Below are positions 25,717 to 37,149 of a stretch of DNA of 64,000 bases, piece by piece. The position numbers and the translations under genes are program-made. Within the stretch, counting starts at the first letter, position 1. The number at the start of each line of letters is the position of its first letter. A model generated the notes under the pieces. That model worked only from the letters and a program-made list of their open reading frames with translations, was not told the DNA's origin and did not search any database. This DNA comes from Ashinkailepas kermadecensis (taxonomy: Eukaryota > Arthropoda > Thecostraca > Neolepadidae), in contig JAOTOM010005096.1 of the NCBI GenBank assembly GCA_034440615.1, positions 1 to 64,000 of the forward strand, given 5' to 3'.

Positions 25717-26616
25717 CACGCGCCCTGGAGGGCCTCTGAGAATTACGCGCACTGGAGGGGGCGGATTGCCCCTAAGATCTCGGCTCCTAGTAAAGCTGGA
25801 GGAACGAAATTCGCAGGGTGGATGGGCACGGTAGTGAACTCTATTGTGTGCAATTTTCGTGACCTTAGGTCAATATCTTCAAGGTCAAATGAGGTCAGAT
25901 TGGCAAAATTTTCGGTTTGGTGGCTTGGCTTGTCATCGTTATGGATCGCTGTGATTGTGTTTAAATGCTCAGAAATGGGCATGAATGATGTCTTGGACAT
26001 TACTAATGATGCAATGCAGATGCTAGACCCAACATTTGACCTCAGGTCACCTATATAGCACCACTTTATCAGGTCAGTTACCTGTTCCAGTTACCGGAAC
26101 CGGCCGCCCGCCCGACTGCTCCGTCGGGCAGCTCGGAGCAATCGGCTTCGTGAAGAAGGGAGTGAAGTACATGAATAAAGTATGGAAACGCAATGACAAA
26201 CAGTACAAATGACAACCAGTAGTGCATTTATGGCAACACTCCAGTTGATCAAGTTTGGTTCCATTAACCTGTCATGAACTTGACCTGACTTCACCTTGGT
26301 GACCTAACATGACCTTGAAACTATACAGCATATCAATATGCATGAAACAAGTCGCTAGTGTTGCCTAGAACACTTCCCTTTTGTCAGTATACTGGAAGCG
26401 CATCAGCGCCGATTTTGGTGGTCTGGCGCTAAAACATTTTTGACTTTAGCGGCCCTAACGAAAAATTTTCGGCCGATTTCAATTTTTCTTGCTTTAAACG
26501 ACGTGCCGTTCATTTCTAGGCAGGTACACCGAAAATTGCGTATATCGACCGGTAAAATCTGCAGTTATTTGCGAAAACCGGAGGGGTGGGCGGATTTCGC
26601 CCCTCCAGTGCGCGTG
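25717..26616. mobile_element. TTAA-flanked MITE, family C copy 1
   Basis: 900 bp flanked by TTAA at 25713-25716 and 26617-26620. Terminal inverted repeats are CACGCGCCCTGGAGGG and its partner ending CCCTCCAGTGCGCGTG. A second TIR-like block lies just inside the left end. TTAA duplication suggests piggyBac-type mobilisation. It is non-autonomous. It carries clustered AGGTCA half-sites at about 25860-25895 and TGACCTCAGGTCA near 26038. Confidence 0.88.
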
Positions 26617-26848
26617 TTAAAAGGAAAAGGCCCCCATTCAGTCTGTTTGAGTGAACCCCTCGAATTTGTCAGTCAGAGGCGCACCTTGGAAGGTAAAGGC
26701 GTCTGGGAAGGCCCGCGTGAACTACACTCCTCATTTTTGTTCAGCTAGAAGCGCAAAAGAGACAAAGTTCCCATTATGACAATTTCTGAACCCGCTCCAG
26801 CCCGTCCCGCTCCTAAGTCACATACCGGACACCGTCCCAGATGGCAGC

Positions 26849-26925
26849 ACCTGAGACGCCACCCGCCCAGATGGCAGCACCTGAGACGCCACCCGCCCAG
26901 ATGGTGCCCCCGAGTCTCCCGAGAA
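26849..26925. repeat. 30 bp repeat, 3 units, at candidate exon donor
   Basis: Minus-strand unit GGTGCTGCCATCTGGGCGGG with TGGCGTCTCA. Each junction reads CTCAG|GTGCTG. A related CTCAGGTGGTACC block occurs at about 22870. Confidence 0.8.
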
Positions 26926-27015
26926 CAACAGCTGGCGCTCCAGCAGCTGGCGCAACAGCTGGCGGTGAGCAGCTGCCAGGTGCGGGGTCTGACGGCGGCG
27001 CACGGCGTCGCGGGT
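26881..27015 (-). CDS. Possible exon of the F-BAR gene, basic/leucine-rich helix
   Basis: Candidate 135 bp exon, 45 codons if the AAG acceptor at 27015 and the CTCAG|GTGCTG donor at 26881 are used; this gives phase 0 at both ends and fits exon E. The frame encodes TRDAVRRRQTPHLAAAHRQL then LRQLLERQLLFSGDSG, a plausible coiled-coil segment. Two other frames are also open across this GC-rich stretch, and an acceptor at 27025 is possible. The donor region is a three-unit 30 bp tandem repeat, so the donor could be any of several. Assignment to the gene rests on strand, phase and composition only. Confidence 0.4.
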
Positions 27016-27256
27016 CTTGCAGCTGCTGTGACCCCACCCGACCCGCTCCGCGCATCCGCTAACAGTGGGGAACTTGGTCCGGGATGGGATGGGGTCTGAG
27101 CACAAGGCGCCGCGCTACCGCCGTCACCAATCGACCGCCAGACACTGAAATCCCGCGAAACACCGACGGATTTGCATATGGAGGAGCGTCGCTCATGCTG
27201 CAAGCAGAGCAAGGGGATGGAGCATGCTGGATGTGTGGGCGTACCAAAGTCCTTAA

Positions 27257-27945
27257 CCCCACTCGTCGAGAAGAAATGCGGGAAGACCTGAAAGGTGTCT
27301 TTCCGGCCAGGTCTTCACACCACGTGTCGAAGGGGGGTCGTTTTATGTCCCTCTAATCTTCAAATTAAGCGTTGCACGAAAACGAAAGAGGCGTCATCGG
27401 AAAGCGCTCGACGAGTAGGGCCCGAAGCCGCCCTCAAAATTTTATCCCTTCAAAAGTGACTAACTAGGGGGGGTTGAGGTGGTCATGACAGTCATCATGT
27501 TTTGGCTTTGGAGTGTTCATTTTTGGGGATATTTGAAAAACAAAAAACATTTGGTATCAGAAAAGGAAGGCCAAAATGGCTGCCCACCGATAAATGAAAA
27601 CAATGATGTTTGGAAACATTCAAATTTTAAGTCGTTAATCGTTCCCTCTGTCGGTTCGTTGAGATATGCTGGTGCTAAAAGTGAGGAAAGTCCTGCTCTA
27701 TGAGGGACACCAGCCGCGAGCGTCCGAGGGGAAGAGAGCACGGTGCCAATGTGGACATGCCGCTTTGTTTTGTTAAGTCCAGGTTTGAAGCTTAAGTTTT
27801 AATTTGTTTATAATGGGTAACCGATAAAGATTGTTTTAAGTCAAATTCGCATCATTAAATGTGTTCGCTTTAGATAGATTCTCCGATTTTAGCCCTAATG
27901 GTTAAGCAAAACAAAAAGAAGCAATCAAACACGATAAAAAATCAT
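27257..27945. mobile_element. MITE family D copy 2, truncated and interrupted
   Basis: Aligns to 11640-12170 of copy 1 (for example CTCTAATC, AAGCGTxGCACGAAAAC, TCAGAAAAGGAAG). A left TTAA is at 27253-27256. The right part is lost near 27945. A 128 bp piece of non-LTR reverse transcriptase (27637-27765) interrupts it. Confidence 0.7.
27637..27765 (-). mobile_element. Short fragment of the same non-LTR reverse transcriptase
   Basis: About 128 bp near-identical to 21522-21650: HIGTVLSSPRTLAAGVPHRA and LLAPAYLNEPTEGTIND on the minus strand. Only the internal AGVP-motif segment is present. It lies inside a TTAA-type MITE copy, with MITE sequence continuing on both sides. It is less frameshifted than the longer copy. 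Confidence 0.85.
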
Positions 27946-27949
27946 GGTA

Positions 27950-30900
27950 CGTTGCACAGGTGTGAGGTAGCTTTTACCACCCAGGCCACATATGGCTGTG
28001 CTTCGCCGAGTGCAACTTCCTAGCTAGGTGCCCAGATGGGCACTGCAAGGCATATGCATGCCAATCACATTGAGCTAAAACAAACTGCTTTAGGTTGATA
28101 TATGCTGTTATAAATTGAATGAAATTGTTGTGAGACTGGCATGACATATGTATGCCCTATTGCAATGAGCCTGGTAGCTACCTATATTTATTTTAGGTAA
28201 GTGTAAATTGTGTTCAAGATACAGACGCCAGTTTGCATGTGAACAGGGTGGGTATTTTGAATATTTTATCTTGAAGCCCATGTTGCTACATTTATCGTAT
28301 ATAATTCCTTGGTAGTTGCGTGCTTTCTTGTGTGTCTTGTTAATGCTCATGCACCATGAGCTAGCATGGGCTAAGAGGACTGCCCAGTCTACAAATGTGA
28401 TACGAAGTGAAATTGTTATACTTGGTAAGATAGCGTGCCGCTAATGAAAATTGTCATCCACATTTCAAACCAAATGTAAATTTCGGTGATTTGTTTCGTC
28501 TTGTCAGCTAAAATATTGCATAAAGTCCAGGGCTCAAAATAAGCGCCGTCCTAGCGATAGCGTCGGCGACCAGATGCTGGCTTACCAGGCTTCAGTGGCG
28601 ACCAAAACCAGAATTGTGTTTTGATACGTCCGTCAAGATTTTAGCCATGAAGGACATAATTCGTCGATATATCAGTAATTTGTATTTAGCAGCACTGGTC
28701 TTTTTCCAGATGAAAAGTATACTAGGACCGTACCGCGAATTCTACCAAATATCCCGTACCTCTTGCTTACCACGTTTATACTAGAACCTCCCGTCGGCAC
28801 AGGATGGCGCTTTCCAGACAACCACAATGCTAAACCAATGGCATACCGTGGTCGCCAAAAGCGCCGTCGGGACGGAGACCAAATGGTTGTCGTGGTCGTC
28901 GCCTAGAAATCTAGTTATAAATATGGAATAGGAAATCAGGCAACTCTTGGTGACTTGTTCAGTCGTTCGTTCGAAAATTGGTGTATGGGTAATTGTGCCC
29001 AACCGTGGTGGTGGATTAATGTCGTGTTTTGTGAATTGATTGCTGAACTGCCTGAATTAATATTGCCATTTACGAGGTAGGTGCGTAGTTAGATATCCAG
29101 GCGTGGACTATTTGTAAAAGATGAAAACCAGCAAAAGGTGACCGGGGAAGGATGCAAGCCGGAAAAAAGAATAATAAGGGGAAGCGTTTTGTGGCCACAA
29201 AGGATGTTCGTGTTCAGGAGCCGAGCAGAACATCCACAAGCACACCAAGAACAAACATGAGGAGCATGAGTGAAACTAGAAGCACACAACTTGGCAGAAT
29301 TACGGCTGTAGTGAACTTGCTGCAGTATACATCTCATGACCCCAGGTCAATGTCTTCAGGGTCAAATGAGGTCACAATCGACCTCCACTCCACCCCAGCC
29401 GGCACCGCCCGTACGTACAGAAAGTATGCACGTTCCACTGCCCAACGGTAGGTAGAGACCGTTCATACGTACGTTCGTTACTACGCTGGTACAGACCGTG
29501 CGTGCTGTCGTTACGGTCGGTAGTACGGACCCATCGTGCGATCGTTACGCCAGCGTTAAGACAATGGGACCATTCATTCCCATTCAAAATACCACACATT
29601 TTTTTTGCTCTTTATTTGTGCGGAAGAACTTCGGTTTCTCTTGTCCCGAAGAAAGAACGTTTAGCTCTGCTATATTCTATTAAGAAAGAAAATGCCTAGG
29701 CTAGAATGCTAAGCCTGCAATGACACATCAGGTCTAAGGCATTAAAAATTCCCCAAGCTATCTAGGTTACATTAGGCATTATTTGGCATTGTACATTATT
29801 CTTCATTATGCTACCCCACTCAAATACCAATATTTTGGTATTATATTGCATACCAACTGGAAAGTGCCTATGCACTTGTGCTGGTGATAAGTGGCTAGGT
29901 AGGCCACATCCCACAGCATCTTAATCATATCAAGGAACATGTTTTTACAATATTTATGTCTTGAAATGCCATATGACATATTATGTAGATTCCTCCAACA
30001 TTTACACTCTGGACAATTCTACACATGGCCATATCCTTTTACCTAGGAATGTACCTACCTTGGTACCTATCCACCTACATACATACCTAGGTACCTACCT
30101 ACACAGGAGCTTGTCTTAATCATGTTCAAAAACATGATCTCACAATTGTGTGCATTATTGCACTTCAAGGTATCCAGGAGACAAATTGTACACACATTTT
30201 ACCCCACAAAGCAAAAATGGAGTTAGGTTTGGTTAGGTTAGGTTAGGCTGGGCTTTTCTCTTCAGTTGGAAAAAAAACTTCCCATTTTTTGTAGATTTTG
30301 TTCACAAAAAAGTGCTCTTTTCTTCAAAACAGGTTTAATTTAATCTGTTAACCTAGTTAACTAGGCCCTGCAATGTAAGGTTTTTAAGTTGAAAATTCTT
30401 CAGAAGTAAATGGGAAATTTTCCATTTCTTTAGGAATTTATTTTCCTGCATGCAAGTTTAGGTTACGCTGTGCTACATTTTTGCTTACTCGTGAACATTA
30501 TTTTTATGCTATGTTATCAAACTCCAGCCTGTTTTTGGTGTTATTTTGCATGCCAACGGACAAATATGCATTTGCAGAAGAAATGAGTGGTCACACAATG
30601 GTATCCACCTACATAAACATTGCATTGGAAAAATAAATCGCAGGAATTAAAAATTTACCAAAAAGAGCAATTTAATACAATTTGGTGTCTTGAAATGCCA
30701 ACATTACTCAACTCAAAGTCCCATTTCAGGTGTTCTTTTGCCTGTCAATTGAAAAAGTAATCATCTTGAGAGAAAATGAGTGGCCACATCATGTTAACCA
30801 TGTTAATAAACCATTGGAAAAGTAAATCCAACAATTAACGAATACCTGAACTCAAAAATTTACCACCTTTTGTAGCAAGAATATCAACTGATACTTTTTA

Positions 30901-31500
30901 GTTAATTAAATAAAAACCCCAACCTAGGATATCCTATCTTAACACCTGCTTTACAGATAAAACATCTGATTACTGATTAGCACGTCTTGCATGCAATCCA
31001 ACCTGCAAATTACTGAAGTTCTGAAGATGGCAAGTGGAAATGGTTTAGGTAAAGATATATGTAATAATATTTAAATATAGAACTGGTGCTCATAATTGGT
31101 CTTAATGCTTTGCTTTTCTTTGCCATCCAGCTTGCCATATCAAAATTTGATGAGCCATTTACAATGCTTTGTTAAAGAATAAGCTGCAATGCTAATATGC
31201 ATGAATATTACAGCACAATGCTGGTACTTTTCTTTGGATGGGTTTCATCCATATATCTAGAATAGGATATATCTAGGACAGATGGTCTTTTTCTACTCTG
31301 GCGAGGATATGTCTTTGGCATCCCAATTTAGTGCAAAATGAATACATGCATGTTATTATGTCAGATTTGAAACTATAATAATTGTGCCAGAATTTGTGGG
31401 CACTGTAGACACATTATGGAACATGTACAGATGTGTTGAATTATGCTTGAAGAAATGATGCTTGGTTCAAGCATCCTTTTTGCCAAATATCCCTGGATAT
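27950..31500. other. Unannotated A+T-rich intronic DNA
   Basis: Apart from the MITE C fragment at 29.3 kb, nothing is recognised. GGTTAGGTTAGGTTAGG at about 30229 is a short TTAGG run. A possible decayed element begins CAGGGCTCAAAATAAGCG at about 28529. Confidence 0.4.
29270..29400. mobile_element. Diverged fragment of MITE family C
   Basis: The stretch around 29336-29375 matches the family C internal block (AGGTCAAT-TCTTCA-GGTCAAATGAGGTCA). Weaker similarity continues upstream around gtagtgaact. No TIRs remain. Confidence 0.55.
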
Positions 31501-31732
31501 GCACCATTATATTTTTGTTTTTTCTGGAACTATGCTAGATATGTCCAGAATAATATGCATTTTTGCAACTTGGTTCCACATATGGCAAAAACTGAAAACG
31601 AGTAAAATTTGGATAATACAGTTCCCTTCAATAAAGACATAAAGACATAAAAGATCAGTGCAACTATGAGCCACAAGGGCCCTTCTTGGTTGCACTTTGG
31701 ACACTGAACCAGTTGCCCACCAAATCTGTCTA

Positions 31733-32110
31733 TCAACCCTCCCTGGAATACAGAAAAACAAGCCCCCTATTCTTATAATGATTGTCTATGCTGTTTTTAA
31801 AGATGTTCAGTGTGTTACTATTGACAATGGTTCCTGGCAGCTGGTTCCAGTGTTCGACTACCCTGTTGGTGAAGAAAGACTGTCTTAACCTTGTCCTGCT
31901 GTGATTAACTTTAATTTTGAATTGATGACCTCTAATTGCATCATTTCTGTTAGATTCAAACATTTCCCTGAGATATCACTGTTCCTGACCATGAACAAAT
32001 TTAAAAACCTCGATGAGATCTCCTATCAGCCTTCTATATCTAAGTGAAAACATATTCAATTTCTTCAATCTTTCCTCATATGCCAGGTTGCCTATACCTA
32101 TAATAGAGCT
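31733..32110 (-). mobile_element. Non-LTR retrotransposon C-terminal tail (CR1/L2-like)
   Basis: The minus strand encodes YEERLKKLNMFSLRYRRLIG, DLIEVFKFVHG, then after one stop FKIKVNHSRTRLRQSFFTNR and VVEHWNQLPGTIV. This is the stereotyped end of many animal non-LTR ORF2 proteins (YEERLxxLxxxSLxxRRxRxDLIxxYK...FFxNRVVxxWNxLP). It is a different lineage from the 21 kb copy. The 5' part is absent. Confidence 0.9.
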
Positions 32111-33178
32111 GTCATCAGCTGTAACATATTTGCATATATACAGTATGTTTGGTGGTGTATGCCAAAATTCAGGTGGAATTCTTTAGTTTCAAAGAAAGGA
32201 ATGTTGAACATGGCTCAATTTGTTTTTTACTGTTGCATTTCGAGAGCACAATGCTTGGCATTCCATTCCAAAGTTACAATTTTGTCTTTTTGAACCATAA
32301 ACTCCTTTTTGTATTTGGCCAGTCAGCTTGGGCATGTATAAAACAGGAGGAAGTTTGCAGTCATTTTCAAACATCTCCAATCTTGTGGCCAAATAGACCA
32401 TGCTTTTTCATGGAGGATAGTGTTCTGGATGACAAACATCCAGCACAGGAACATTTTTCCAATTCTGGTTGGACAGATTGCATGTCACCACGGTTGGATT
32501 TGTATTTTGTAATCCTGGATGTGGAGAGGAAAATGTATGGGTAATTGAATATGGGGAGGATATTGTTATTGGGGTTTAGGGGCGCATCGACTGCAGAGGT
32601 CATGCAGTGAGAGGATATTATTATTCCAGTCAATGACATCGGAATATCGCCCTACACTTTCCAGTGAATCTTGAGCACATCACAGAGCAGTTCTTAGTCT
32701 AACAGCATCATCGAACCTCCAAGGGATAAAATGAGGAAGATTTCCTCAAGAGAATAATGTTCTGGATGCCGCAAATACAGGAATATCCTATTTTCCAACC
32801 ACAGCTGTCACTAATCTGGTGGTATAACTATACACCCATTTTCTGATCACTATCGATTGCATATCCTTCCATGTTCGACTGAGTGGGACAATAACATAGT
32901 GCAAGACTTGGATCGTTGGCGCAATATCTTGATATCTTATGGCCGACCAAATGTTTCACTTCAACTTCGCATTATTAGCGTTGATCTCAGTTACCCCACC
33001 GTCGCCTATTAATAAAAGTCCCCGCATGCATTGCGTTTTGTGTGAACCCTTTTCTCTTTTATCAAGCTAAGGGGATGTCGGCCTTCACCTTGATACTGAC
33101 TCCGCACTGCAAGAACCGAACTATGAGCATGGATTTGCTAGGCTGCTCCAAAGTACAACAATATCAAGAAGTGATCCT
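32110..33178. other. Unannotated; unrecognised frames on both strands
   Basis: The plus frame 32149-32544 and minus frame 32367-32639 are open but match no family and may be parts of the neighbouring retroelement. Confidence 0.35.
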
Positions 33179-33420
33179 ACAAGATTGACATCCGCATAGT
33201 CAGTGACCTGCGCGCCATCCGGGAGTCACCGACCTAGAGCGTCGTCGGCACTGCACTGGCAGCTGCGTCTCGCCTGCACATTAGCGTGTTGACTCCCAAC
33301 ACCGTGCCACCAGAGTCCGTCCGCGCCGCTTACCACGTCCTGAAGAAACTGCTGCGCTCGCAGTGCAAGTGTCGGCACTGGTGGTGCATCTGTGGCTTAT
33401 CTCGCCGAGGGCGTGGTTGA
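33178..33420 (+). pseudogene. Coding-like relic with one in-frame stop
   Basis: A plus-strand frame reads KIDIRIVSDLRAIRESPT, then a TAG at 33235-33237, then SVVGTALAAASRLHISVLTP, NTVPPESVRAAYHVLKKLLR and SQCKC, ending in TGA at 33418. Third positions after the stop are mostly G or C, unlike the surrounding A+T-rich DNA. It looks like a decayed exon or retrocopy. I do not recognise the family. A further frame starting at an ATG near 33075 (MSAFTLILTPHCKNR) ends just before it. Confidence 0.35.
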
Positions 33421-33734
33421 AAGTGTGGCAAGCACAGATATAGCCATGTTTGGCATAAACCACGTGCTGACCACCAAAACGTCTCACATCAGTTGATTGT
33501 TCGGCGGAACGCCTCTGCCGTGGGCCCGTGACGTGGCACACACAGACTATCACATACAGAGTGCTGCAAAGAAACCCTCGCTTGAACAATTTTATCTTCA
33601 CAAGCATTGGGGGGGGGTGGAAGGAACTGTGATCTCCCACCACAAGTCGTCCAGGGATCTTTAGAGCTTAGCATAGTTTTCGTCTTTCGAGATATGGTGA
33701 AGTAGAAATGACTACTTGTGATGCTTGTGATGAC

Positions 33735-34125
33735 TATTGGAGGCGGCCACTGCCGTACCTGTGAGGCGGCCGCTGTCACGGCTGTGAGGCGACCTCTGCT
33801 GTGGCTGTGCGGTGGCCTCTGCTGGTGCTGTGAGGCGGCCGCTGTCACGGCTGTGAGGTGGCCTCTGCTATGGCTGTGAGGCGGCCGCTGTCACGGCTGT
33901 GAGGCGGCCACGCTGCGACTGTGAGGCGGCCGCTGGCACGGCTGTGAGGCGGCTGTTGTCAGGACAGTGAGGCGGTCGTTGTCATGGCCGTGAGGTCGCC
34001 GCTGTCATGGCTGTGAGGAAACCGCTGCCGCACCTGTGAGGTGGCCACTGTGACGGCTGTGGTGTAACCACTGCCGCACTTGTGAGACGGCCACTGCCGT
34101 GGCTATGAGGCGGCCACTGCCGCGG
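33735..34125. repeat. ~24 bp repeat, about 16 units
   Basis: Unit GTGAGGCGGCCGCTGTCACG with GCT; imperfect and variable. Confidence 0.9.
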
Positions 34126-35055
34126 ATAAAACTGATAGGCAATGGTGTAAATGTTGATATCAGTTGCGCCTTATCTTATATTGTCTAGAAGAATCATTCT
34201 TCCTGAAGGACGCTATTTAGAAATGCACCACCGACATTCATTTGGATCAGGATACCATTCATATCAGCGTGTTTTCATGTTTATTCCACAAAATGTACCC
34301 AGCTGAGAAATGTGCTTAAGAAGATCTTAAACAAAGGGGCTTTTGCCTCCTAGTTGGTTCAGTTACTACCATCCACGTATAGAAGTACTGTACCTATCAG
34401 CAATGAATAAATGTTCGTTGTTTTGTGTGCAACATGATGTAGATAACAGTTAATCGGAATTCTAAGTATTCATATGGGACTCGACATTTCATCTCTTATA
34501 TACACGATGGAAGATTGCGAGCAATTGATGTCAGATTGCCAAATATCGCTTGGGATTTTTCATCCTTATGTGCCAAACTCCAGATTGTGTCATCCTTAGC
34601 TATCTTTGAGCAAATTTTGTTCATCCCCCACTGTCTCCCAGCGACTTTGCTCATCTGCACAGTCAATGACTAATGGTTTACAGACAGTCACTCAGACTCT
34701 TCCCTGCATGCGACGGTGACGGATTTAGAAGTTCCTATCGGCAGGACACTCCTTTTGGCGCGCCACAATTTATTCAGGGTGCGAAGCGACACCTATTGCT
34801 GAGGAAAAAATCGATGAAAAGCTGGAAGGCAGACAAATTTTCAAAAAGGAGCAAACGAAAAAAACACGTTTTGGAAATTTGATGTTATCCAATCCCGATG
34901 GAGGGCCGCCACTTCCTCCCCTTCCCCATTGGACCCGTTCCTGATCGGCGACCAATTTCCCAGCATTGAATTTCGTCGGCGACCACCGAAAGGTTTGTTT
35001 GAGCCCTGTAAACCCCATGGTGCACGTGCTACTGATTACTGCAACCAATCCAGTA
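34125..35055. other. Unannotated stretch
   Basis: No gene seen. Confidence 0.4.
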
Positions 35056-35059
35056 TTAA

Positions 35060-35984
35060 CACGCGCCCTGGAGGGCCTCTGAAAATTACGCGCACTGGAG
35101 GGGGGGCGGATTCCGCCCCCCCCCCCTAATATCTCGGCTCCTAGTGAAGCTAGAGGGACGAAATTCACAGAGTGGATGGGTACGGTAGTGAACTCTATTG
35201 TGTACAAAATTCATGACCTTAGGTCAATATCTTCAAGGTCAAATGAGGTAAAATTTGCAAAATTGTATGGTATTGCGTGGCTTGGCTTGTCATCGTTATG
35301 GATCGCTGTGATTGTGTTTAAATGCTCCAAAATGGGCATCAATGATGTTTTGGACATTACTAATGATGCAATGCAGACGCTAGACCCAACATTTGACCTC
35401 AGGTCACCTATATAACACCACTTTATCAGGTCAGTTACCTGTTCCAGTTACCGGAACCGGGCCGCCCGCTCGGCTGCTCCGTCGGGCAGCTCGGAGCAAT
35501 CGGCTTCGTGAAGAAAGAAGTGAAGTACATGAATAAAGTATGGAAACGCAATGACAAACAGTACAAATGACAAACAGTAGTGTATTAATGACAACATTCC
35601 AGTTGATCAAGTTTGGTTCCATTAACATGTCATAAACTTGACCTGACTTGACCTCGGTGACCTAACATGACCCTGAAACTATATACCATATCAATATACA
35701 TCAAACAAGTCGCTAATGTTGCCAAGAACACTTCCCTTTTGCGAATATACGGGAAGCGCATCAGCGCCGATTTTTGTGGTCTGGCGCTATAAATTGTTTT
35801 TTACTTTAATGGCCCCTAACTTTAAAATTTTCCGGCCGATTTCTATTTTTCTTACTTTAAACGACGCACCGGTCATTTCTAAGCAGGTACCCAGAACATC
35901 GCGTATATCCACCGGTAAAATCTGCAGTTATTTACGAAAAATCGGAGGGGTGGGCGGATTTCGCCCCCCCCTCCAGTGCGCGTG
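35060..35984. mobile_element. TTAA-flanked MITE, family C copy 2
   Basis: 925 bp, flanked by TTAA at 35056-35059 and 35985-35988, same TIRs and about 90 percent similar along its length to the 25.7 kb copy. It differs mainly in C-run length near both ends and scattered substitutions. Open frames of about 60-90 codons occur in both copies but are not conserved as proteins. Confidence 0.88.
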
Positions 35985-36137
35985 TTAACTCATTTTCATT
36001 GTTGAAAATCGTTTTAAAAATAGATGGATATCTGTGTCTGGTACCGATATGGGTACTGATTGGATTGGTTCACATGAATATGGATTGAATTGGGTTTAAG
36101 CATGTCAATCCCTGTTATGTTCTAATTGCAATATCAA

Positions 36138-36997
36138 CCCTCGCCCGTATAGGGAGGGGGGGTGCAACCCCCCCCCCTAAGATTTTTGTGTATTCCTTCC
36201 AAACCGGTGAACGGATCGCTCTGAGATTTTGAGTACCCTCTGGGGCAACCTTTGGACGACTTTTGGAGGAAATGTTTTTGGGAGGTCATCTCAGGTCACG
36301 GAGTTATGAGGTCATAAAGGGGAGCACCTCCGACCAGTTTTCAACAACTATGTGATTATCGCACCTAAACATGACATTGTTGCCTACATCGAATGGTATT
36401 ATGTGAAAAATACAGATGCCCAGATGGGTTCCCATTGAAAAATAATGTTCCAAAAATCGGTGACCTCGGTTGACCTCGGTTGACCTCGTTTGACCTTTCG
36501 ACCTTTTTTTAGCTGACCTACGGTAATTTTTCGTGCTGAATTAGAATTCAGCGTCCATTTTTACCCTAGGGAACTTTAAACTTCGAAATTGGAACCACTT
36601 TTCAAAAAGTCGGATATTTGGGGTCACGGCTTTGACCTCATTTGGTGCATGACATATTGGTCCGATCACATCGTGTGACATGTCGTTATGTTAGCAAGGT
36701 CCCAATAAACATATTTCCGGCCATTTCGTGCATATTTAGACAGTAGTTTCGATATAACTGACGATTTTCTTAGGAAAATACACAAAAAAATCCATTTTAG
36801 ACCTTTGACCTGACCTGGAAGGTCAACCATTGACCTTAGAAGGTCATACTGAATTCAATTCGCGAGATCTCGGCCAGATCTATAACTTTGGTCTTGGGTT
36901 CCTTTTCGTAACATGCACGATTTCGAATCGCCAGGGGGGTCGTACCCCCCCCCCCCTATACGACCGAAGGTGGTAAAATGCCGAATACTGGCGAGGG
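36138..36997. mobile_element. TTAA-type MITE, family E
   Basis: 860 bp with inverted ends CCCTCGCC...GGCGAGGG, flanked by TCAA at 36134-36137 (presumably a mutated TTAA) and TTAA at 36998-37001. Long C-runs and G-runs lie near each end. The interior holds repeated TGACCTCGGT motifs at about 36460-36500. The architecture matches family D, not the sequence. Confidence 0.7.
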
Positions 36998-37075
36998 TTA
37001 AAGGATAAGTCATCTAATTTGATGTGCTTGTTATTAGTTGTGAATACAGTGCTCATTTACCCACCACTGTCCTCT

Positions 37076-37112
37076 TCCTCTAGACTAGCACAGTTATTGC
37101 TAGTCTAGAGGA
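37076..37112. other. Perfect 15 bp hairpin
   Basis: TCCTCTAGACTAGCA, 7-base loop, then its exact complement. The left half recurs as a direct copy at about 37126-37150. Confidence 0.9.
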
Positions 37113-37149
37113 AACCCACTACTGTCCTCTAGACTAGCACAGTTATTGC

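Noticed and set aside
28527..28960. hAT MITE beginning CAGGGCTCAAAATAAGCG
   Set aside because: No matching right terminus or target-site duplication could be found.
30225..30250. Telomere or interstitial telomere array
   Set aside because: Only three to four TTAGG units; too short to mean anything beyond a weak hint.
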